Shown in pieces: positions 58,830-64,000 of a stretch of DNA of 64,000 bases. Source of the stretch: Bacteroides sp. ET71 (GTDB lineage: Bacteria > Bacteroidota > Bacteroidia > Bacteroidales > Bacteroidaceae); NCBI RefSeq assembly GCF_023336905.1, contig NZ_JAMBLS010000016.1, positions 1-64,000 of the forward strand, written 5' to 3'. How positions within the stretch are numbered: position 1 is the first letter of the stretch; each line of letters starts with the position of its first letter. Under the pieces are notes generated by a model. The model did not search any database and had not been told where the DNA came from. It saw nothing but the letters and a program-made list of their open reading frames with translations. The position numbers and the translations under genes are program-made.

Positions 58830-59347
58830 ATAATTGATTCCTTAACGATTTCCAGTTCAATCAGCGTCTGGTTGGCATTGACCGCCTCGCCCTCGGAGAC
58901 GAGGATGTTCCGCACGACGCAGTCGGCGCTGACCTTGTAGTTGCTCTGCATCTTCATGGCCTCGAGCACGATGGCGATGTCGCCGGCGGCCAGTTGGTCG
59001 CCCACCTTGACGGGGATGCTGACCACCTTGCCAGGCATGGGGGCCACGATTTTGTCGCCCTGCTTCTCGTCGGCACCCTTGCGGGTGTGCAGATATTTGG
59101 CCTGCGTGTCCACAATGTCCACGTGGAAGGAGCGCGTCAGGATGTTAATATCATAGTTCTTGCCTCCTTCTCCGCGCACCAGGCCGGCATTGAATGAATT
59201 GCCGTTGTGCAGGATGGAGCAGTTACCGTTCTCGGCCATCACGATGTCCACCTCGTAGGGTTGGCCGTCGATGGTGAGTTGCACCTTGTTTCCTTCTTTG
59301 CTGACCAGCGTGACGTCGGCCACGCGGTCGCCGATATGTATTTCCAT
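58823..59347 (-). CDS. Biotin carboxyl carrier protein
   Basis: A 174-residue carrier with a C-terminal biotinyl domain: PMPGKVVSIPVKVGDQLAAG and EAMKMQSNY, where the Lys of AMKM is biotinylated. The N-terminal half is an unrelated extension (VADVTLVSKEGNKVQLTIDG). The carboxylase needs it to move CO2 between AccC-type and carboxyltransferase subunits. It ends inside the palindrome at 58712. Confidence 0.9.
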   Translation of the reverse strand: MEIHIGDRVADVTLVSKEGNKVQLTIDGQPYEVDIVMAENGNCSILHNGNSFNAGLVRGEGGKNYDINILTRSFHVDIVDTQAKYLHTRKGADEKQGDKIVAPMPGKVVSIPVKVGDQLAAGDIAIVLEAMKMQSNYKVSADCVVRNILVSEGEAVNANQTLIELEIVKESIIS

Positions 59348-59384
59348 TCTTTCGTTTTTTTAAGTTCTTACTGATGATGGGTTA

Positions 59385-59575
59385 TTTACCCATCCGGTCA
59401 AAAGCTCGTTTACCCACCCGGTCAAAAGCTCGTTTACCCACCCGGTTAAAAGCTCATTTACCCACCCGGTTAAAAGCTCATTTACCCACCCGGTTAAAAG
59501 CTCATTTACCCACCCGGTCAAAAGCTCATTTGACGCCCCCGTCAAAAGCTCGTTTGACGCCCCCGTCAAATAAGG
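59385..59575. repeat. 24-bp tandem repeat, eight units, between biotin carboxylase and carrier genes
   Basis: Units start at 59385, 59409, 59433, 59457, 59481, 59505, 59529 and 59553. Six have TTTACCCACCCGGTYAAAAG (the first TTTACCCATCC), two TTTGACGCCCCCGTCAAAAG, then CTC and one base. On the minus strand it reads without stop as repeats of NELLTGWV, but the only start in frame is a TTG at 59569. It is a minisatellite in an operon spacer of 254 bp. Confidence 0.95.
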
Positions 59576-59601
59576 GTGCTCCGACCGGGGGAGGGTGGGG
59601 G

Positions 59602-61113
59602 TCAGATTCTCAGCACGCCTTTTTGCAGGCCGAACTCGCGCCAGCGGCTGATGGGGCGTGCGTCCGGCAACTGGGTGGAGGCGTTCTCCTCCAGGTTCAC
59701 CAGATAGTCCATGTAGGCGGCTATCATGGCGATGTTCTCCAGTTCCTCGTTGTGGGTGTTGTTGCGCACCAGCATCTTGGCGTTCTTGGCGATGAAGAGC
59801 GTGTTGTATTCGCCGCGCACGAAGTCGGGTACGTGCATGATGCGCTTCAGGTAGGCCAGGTTGGTCTTCAGCCCCGTAATCTTATACTCGTAGAGCACAC
59901 GGCGCATACGCTCGATGGCATACTGGCGCGTGGTGGCCCAGACGATGAGCTTGCCAATCATGGGGTCGTAGTAGATGGGGATTTCGTAACCCTCGTAGAC
60001 GTAGCTGTCGATGCGGACGCCGATGCCGTTCGGCTCGGTCAGTTGCTTGATGATGCCGGGCGAGGGCATGAAGTTGTTCTCCGTGTCCTCGGCGCAGATA
60101 CGGCACTCGATGGCGTGGCCGCGCTGGAAAAGGTCTTCTTGATGCAGGTGCAGCACCTCGTCGTTGGCTATGCGGATTTGCTCCTTCACCAAGTCCACAC
60201 CCATCACTTCCTCCGTGATGGGGTGCTCCACTTGCAGGCGGGTGTTCATCTCCAGGAAATAGAAGTGGCGGTGCTTGTCCACCAGAAACTCGATGGTGCC
60301 CGCACCGCTGTAGTTCACCGCCTTGGCGGCGGCTACGGCCTTCTCGCCCATTTCCTTGCGGAGTTCGGGGGTGAGGAAGGGCGACGGACTTTCTTCCACA
60401 ATCTTCTGGTTACGTCTTTGCACGGAGCATTCACGGTCGAAGAGGTGGATGACGTTGCCGTGGTTGTCGCCCAGGATTTGGAATTCGATGTGGTGCGGCT
60501 CCTCCACGAACTTCTCCAGGTAGACCGTGTCGTCGCCGAAGGACGACATGGATTCGGAGCGGGCGGTGTTGTAGGCTTCCTCCACCTCGTCTTCGCAGTG
60601 GATGAGGCGCATACCCTTGCCGCCTCCGCCCATCGAGGCTTTCAGCATCACGGGGTAACCAATCTCGTTGCAGATGCGGCGGGCCTCCTCCGCGCTCTGT
60701 AGGGGCTGTTCAGTGCCGGGCACCACGGGCACGCCGGCGGCAATCATGCGCTTGCGGGCGGCAATCTTGTCGCCCATGGCCTCCATGGTCTCGGGCGCCG
60801 GGCCGATGAAAATGATACCCTCCTCGCGGCACCTCCTTGCAAAGTCGGCATTCTCCGACAGGAAGCCGTAACCCGGATGGATGGCGTCAGCACCGCAATG
60901 CTTGGCGGTGGCAATCACTTTTTCGATGTTCAGATAACTTTCTTTCGCCACGGCCGGACCTATGCAATAGGCTTCGTCGGCATACGACACATGGTGCGAC
61001 GTACGGTCGGCTTCGGAGAAGACAGCCACGCTCTGTATCCCCATCTCGCGACAGGAACGCATCACGCGCACGGCAATCTCTCCTCTGTTGGCAATCAATA
61101 CTTTCTTTATCAT
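59602..61113 (-). CDS. accC: Biotin carboxylase subunit of acyl-CoA carboxylase
   Basis: A 503-residue ATP-grasp enzyme. GEIAVRVMRSCREMGIQSVA start, MLKASMGGGGKGMRLIHCED glycine-rich ATP loop, RECSVQRRNQKIVEESP, FLEMNTRLQVEHPITEEVMG with catalytic residues. It carboxylates biotin using bicarbonate and ATP. First gene of a minus-strand operon with the carrier (59347) and the carboxyltransferase (58697). The acetyl-CoA route usually has a different beta pair, so propionyl-CoA is the likely substrate. Confidence 0.93.
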   Translation of the reverse strand: MIKKVLIANRGEIAVRVMRSCREMGIQSVAVFSEADRTSHHVSYADEAYCIGPAVAKESYLNIEKVIATAKHCGADAIHPGYGFLSENADFARRCREEGIIFIGPAPETMEAMGDKIAARKRMIAAGVPVVPGTEQPLQSAEEARRICNEIGYPVMLKASMGGGGKGMRLIHCEDEVEEAYNTARSESMSSFGDDTVYLEKFVEEPHHIEFQILGDNHGNVIHLFDRECSVQRRNQKIVEESPSPFLTPELRKEMGEKAVAAAKAVNYSGAGTIEFLVDKHRHFYFLEMNTRLQVEHPITEEVMGVDLVKEQIRIANDEVLHLHQEDLFQRGHAIECRICAEDTENNFMPSPGIIKQLTEPNGIGVRIDSYVYEGYEIPIYYDPMIGKLIVWATTRQYAIERMRRVLYEYKITGLKTNLAYLKRIMHVPDFVRGEYNTLFIAKNAKMLVRNNTHNEELENIAMIAAYMDYLVNLEENASTQLPDARPISRWREFGLQKGVLRI

Positions 61114-61295
61114 ATTATATTAATAATGTATATACACGTCTCGTTTGACGGTACAAAAGTACGTTTTATTTTAATTGTAGTGAATCAAACAGTGTCTTTT
61201 TTGCATTGGACAGGGAGTTTAAAACACGAAAAAAGGCAGGAACTCATCTTTTGCTCCCACCTCAAACCTTCTATTTTAGTTAATTACTCGTTTTT

Positions 61296-61478
61296 TTAAT
61301 CTAAAGCTTGCTGAGCAAGCAATTTTTGAAGTTTGCCATTTAATAACTGGCACATGGCACCATTCCTCATCGTTTGATAGCGTTTGATTTGATACCTTAA
61401 TTTCAGAATTTCATTTACGTTTTTTTCCATAATCATTTGTTTTTGTGCTTCCGCGTTTCGGAAGCTGTTAAACTTCAT
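61296..61478 (-). CDS. Small basic helical protein
   Basis: A 60-residue protein with MEKNVNEILKLRYQIKRYQT at its centre and LLNGKLQKLLAQQALD at the end; mostly helix, Lys/Arg/Gln rich, no Cys cluster. Unrecognised. It is supported as a gene by a promoter -7 TATCTTTG (61512-61505, minus strand) and by AAAGGG 11 bp before its ATG. The rest of the spacers 61114-61295 and 61479-61660 shows no further gene. Confidence 0.5.
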   Translation of the reverse strand: MKFNSFRNAEAQKQMIMEKNVNEILKLRYQIKRYQTMRNGAMCQLLNGKLQKLLAQQALD

Positions 61479-61504
61479 CTATTGTTATCCCTTTATTTAC
61501 GATG

Positions 61505-61512
61505 CAAAGATA
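61505..61512 (-). promoter_or_regulatory. -7 element of the small 60-residue gene
   Basis: Minus-strand TATCTTTG (TAnnTTTG), 27 bp before its ATG. Confidence 0.45.
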
Positions 61513-61627
61513 AGCAATATTTTTGAGAAATATGTTGTATAACATAGAAAATCTCTTCTTTTTTATCTTTTTTAGCCCTAAAACTCGGTTTTGTTAAGCA
61601 GATATAGCAATATGTCGGGATATTCCG

Positions 61628-61635
61628 TATATTTG
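61628..61635 (+). promoter_or_regulatory. -7 element of the transglutaminase-like gene
   Basis: TATATTTG, 26 bp before the ATG at 61661. Confidence 0.45.
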
Positions 61636-61660
61636 TCCCACATACTTAACAGATAATATT

Positions 61661-64000
61661 ATGAAGCGAATCATTCTTCCTTTTTTCGGGTTGTGCCTGG
61701 CGTTTTTTATGTCGTGTTGCAGTGGAGGGACTCATTTCATTACCGATGAGTCCTATCGTGCTCGTGTAGCGCAAGATTTGGAACAGAAGAAAACATTGTT
61801 GCCCAAAGGTGACTTGTTTGCTATCCTTGATGACACAAGTTTGTCTTTGTACGAGCGTGAAGCTTTGGAATTTCTTTATGCGTATATGCCTTTACCGGAT
61901 ATTGCAGATTTCTCTGGCGAATTTTATCTCGAAAATATCCGTGCTTCACAGCGTGCGGCTGATGAGATGCCATGGGGAAAAATCATCCCAGAAGATGTTT
62001 TCCGTCATTTTGTTTTGCCCGTGCGTATTAATAATGAACAATTAGATGGCGCCCGGATGGTGTTTTATGAAGAATTGAAGGACCGTGTGCGCACCCTTTC
62101 TATGTATGATGCTATCTTGGAAGTAAACCATTGGTGCCATGAGAAGGCTGTTTACCAACCTAGTGATGCCCGTACCAGTTCACCCTTGGCTACGGTGCGT
62201 ACGGCTTTTGGACGTTGTGGAGAAGAATCTACTTTGTTGGTGGCAGCTCTGCGGTCGGTGGGCATACCTGCACGCCAGGTATATACTCCTCGTTGGGCGC
62301 ATACAGATGACAATCATGCTTGGGTGGAAGCTTGGGCAGATGGAAAATGGCACTTTTTAGGAGCTTGTGAGCCAGAACCTGTGCTCGATTTGGGTTGGTT
62401 CAACGCACCTGCCAGCCGAGGTATGCTGATGCACACCCGTGTGTTTGGGTATTATCAAGGCAAAGAAGACGTGATGGAAGTGACTCCTAATCATACTGAA
62501 ATCAATATTACAGAGAATTATGCCCCGACGGCAGAAGTCAAAGTCTTAGTAACTGATGTAGAGGGGAATCCCGTGTCGGGAGCTTGTGTGGAGTTTAAGT
62601 TGTATAATTATGCTGAATTTTACACGGTTGCCACTAAATATACTTCTGCCGAAGGCTTTTGCAACCTAACAGCCGGGAAGGGAGACATGTTAGTGTGGGC
62701 CTCAAAGGATGGTTCTTTTGCTTTTTCTAAAGTAACATTTGGCAAACAAGATGAGTTGTCATTAAAGTTGGACAAAAAAGAGGGGGATTTGTTTGCCATG
62801 GATATTGATGTGGTGCCGCCTGTTGAAAATGCGAATTTACCCGTCGTGACACCCGAACAGCGTGCTGAGAATGATCGCCGGATATTGCTGGAAGACTCCA
62901 TCCGAAATGCTTATACTTCAACTTTTATGGATGAAGAAAAAGCCCGTAAATTTGTGCATACATTTTCAGGTTTGAGTTCAGAAGAAGAGAAGTTGGCAGT
63001 TCAATTCTTGGTGGCTTCTTATGGGAATCATGAGATCCTGTCTCAATTTCTGACCCAGGCTTCCAATGATGGAAAAATTTCTTTGGCAATCCGTCTTTTA
63101 GGAGTTGTTTCTGCGAAGGATTTACGTGACGTATCTTTTGATGTGCTGACCGATCACCTGCTGAATACTCCTGAATGTTCTAGTAAACACTATGCTGATG
63201 CCTTGCTGAATCCACGCGTGGCTACTGAAGCACTCACTCCTTATAAAGAGTTTTTCCAGCGGGTTATTAGTGGAGATTTAGCTGATTCTTATCGGGCTGA
63301 GCCTCAACAATTGGTAGAGTGGTGCAAGGATTCTATTACGTTGAATGATACATTGAATGTCCGTCGTGTCCCGATGTCTCCTGAAGGAGTATGGAAAGCT
63401 CGTGTCGCTGATCGTCTTTCACGCGATATATTCTTTGTCTCTCTGGCACGTAGTTTGGGTATACCTGCGTGGATAGATAAGGTTACAGGTAAGGTTTTCT
63501 ATGAAGATCTTCAGGATAAGAATACAGTTTATGATGTGGATTTCGATGCCGGTTTGGTCGAGCAAATACCTCCTTCGGGGCATTTGACAGCTATGTATAA
63601 AGCTACGCCAGTTTTGGATGATCCTAAATATTACACTCATTTTTCTATTTCGAAATGTGTAGATGGCAGATTGCAATTGCAAGGCTACAATGAGGCTCTC
63701 TGGTCTACCTTGTTAAAGTCTCCTAAGGCTGTTTCAGAAGGGTATTATGTCATGACTTCCGGTACACGCTTGGCTAATGGAGGAGTATTGGCGCATGTCC
63801 GTTCTTTTGAGATAAAACAAGGGCAGACTACACGTATACCTCTTGTGATGCGCGAGAGCAAAGATGAAATACAAGTGATTGGGAGTTTCAATGCCGAGAC
63901 GCTCTTTACTCCTTTAGAAAAAGGTAAGGAAGCGGTTGAGCCAATTAGTTTCCTGACTGCTTGCGGGCGTGGCTATTATGTGGTCGGAATACTTGGACCT
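61661..64000 (+). CDS. Large transglutaminase-like lipoprotein (runs off the window)
   Basis: 780 codons are seen without a stop; the 3' end is outside. The N-terminus is a lipoprotein signal (LPFFGLCLAFFMSC then CSGG). A transglutaminase-core domain sits near residues 170-240: FGRCGEESTLLVAALRSVGI with the Cys, then DDNHAWVEAWADGKWHFLGA with the His. It is followed by a carboxypeptidase-regulatory-like stretch (VLVTDVEGNPVSGACVEFKL) and further unknown domains with a second transglutaminase-like signature (RSLGIPAWIDKVTGKVF). A cell-surface protein of unknown role. A -7 promoter precedes it. Confidence 0.85.
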   Translation, partial: MKRIILPFFGLCLAFFMSCCSGGTHFITDESYRARVAQDLEQKKTLLPKGDLFAILDDTSLSLYEREALEFLYAYMPLPDIADFSGEFYLENIRASQRAADEMPWGKIIPEDVFRHFVLPVRINNEQLDGARMVFYEELKDRVRTLSMYDAILEVNHWCHEKAVYQPSDARTSSPLATVRTAFGRCGEESTLLVAALRSVGIPARQVYTPRWAHTDDNHAWVEAWADGKWHFLGACEPEPVLDLGWFNAPASRGMLMHTRVFGYYQGKEDVMEVTPNHTEINITENYAPTAEVKVLVTDVEGNPVSGACVEFKLYNYAEFYTVATKYTSAEGFCNLTAGKGDMLVWASKDGSFAFSKVTFGKQDELSLKLDKKEGDLFAMDIDVVPPVENANLPVVTPEQRAENDRRILLEDSIRNAYTSTFMDEEKARKFVHTFSGLSSEEEKLAVQFLVASYGNHEILSQFLTQASNDGKISLAIRLLGVVSAKDLRDVSFDVLTDHLLNTPECSSKHYADALLNPRVATEALTPYKEFFQRVISGDLADSYRAEPQQLVEWCKDSITLNDTLNVRRVPMSPEGVWKARVADRLSRDIFFVSLARSLGIPAWIDKVTGKVFYEDLQDKNTVYDVDFDAGLVEQIPPSGHLTAMYKATPVLDDPKYYTHFSISKCVDGRLQLQGYNEALWSTLLKSPKAVSEGYYVMTSGTRLANGGVLAHVRSFEIKQGQTTRIPLVMRESKDEIQVIGSFNAETLFTPLEKGKEAVEPISFLTACGRGYYVVGILGP

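Noticed and set aside
1-64000. tRNA, rRNA, insertion sequences, integrase or phage genes
   Set aside because: I looked for cloverleaf-like sequence, rRNA-like stretches, transposase and integrase motifs and saw none that I could support.

Overview
The window is chromosomal DNA of a Bacteroidales bacterium, most likely a member of the Bacteroidaceae. Evidence: repeated matches to the Bacteroides-type promoter (-33 TTTG, about 19 bp, -7 TAnnTTTG), a type III glutamine synthetase, a SusD-family remnant, an RND pump with its own outer-membrane channel, and Bacteroidetes-type gene families such as DUF5683 and class C1 peptidase lipoproteins. Coding density is high. Most of the window looks like ordinary core genome; the unusual material is in the spacers and in the 24-34 kb segment.

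Layout. 0-4 kb: minus-strand parA-parB-DUF5683-lytic transglycosylase operon. 4-24 kb: mostly housekeeping genes: an ExoX-C-like protein, a porin, NADH dehydrogenase, a C1 peptidase lipoprotein, mnmA, a subtilase, xseA, a TerB/DnaJ protein, a macro-like protein, an MFS pump, aroA, an AlkZ-related protein, a metal ABC permease, tsaE, an Imm17-like protein, tadA, yraN, birA and a MATE pump. 24-34 kb: an AraC regulator with an N-terminal metal-binding domain and a Cu+ P-type ATPase, separated by a complete type III restriction-modification operon (mod, res). This segment is full of palindromic repeats, holds a remnant of a second copA allele, and has a long structured RNA candidate in front of mod. 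34-42.7 kb: SusD remnant, then frr, rsgA, RND adaptor, RND transporter and TolC on the minus strand, with pyrH upstream. 43-56 kb: nitrogen-assimilation island, all minus strand (glnK, amtB, asnB, outer-membrane protein, GSIII, gltB, gltD). 57-61 kb: acyl-CoA carboxylase operon (biotin carboxylase, biotin carrier, carboxyltransferase). 61.6 kb to the end: start of a large transglutaminase-like lipoprotein that runs out of the window.

How the genes work together. The nitrogen island gives ammonium uptake (AmtB), a PII sensor (GlnK), the GS-GOGAT cycle (GSIII plus GltBD) and asparagine synthesis. The carboxylase operon supplies all three parts of a biotin-dependent carboxylase, and birA elsewhere in the window could biotinylate its carrier. 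The AraC-HMA regulator probably controls copA for copper efflux. The R-M operon looks like a separate module placed between them.

The most interesting signals are: (1) a rod-like inverted repeat of about 114 nt whose closing arm overlaps a terminator hairpin directly upstream of the type III methyltransferase gene; (2) a copA gene that carries three in-frame insertions of one intergenic repeat family, the last of which joins it to a CopZ-like domain; (3) a copA remnant differing from the intact gene only at synonymous sites over about 100 bp; (4) an AT-rich target-recognition segment in mod; and (5) several tandem arrays of 11, 22, 23 and 24 bp in intergenic regions, including one of eight 24-bp units inside the carboxylase operon. 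All family assignments are from reading the sequences; no database search was possible.
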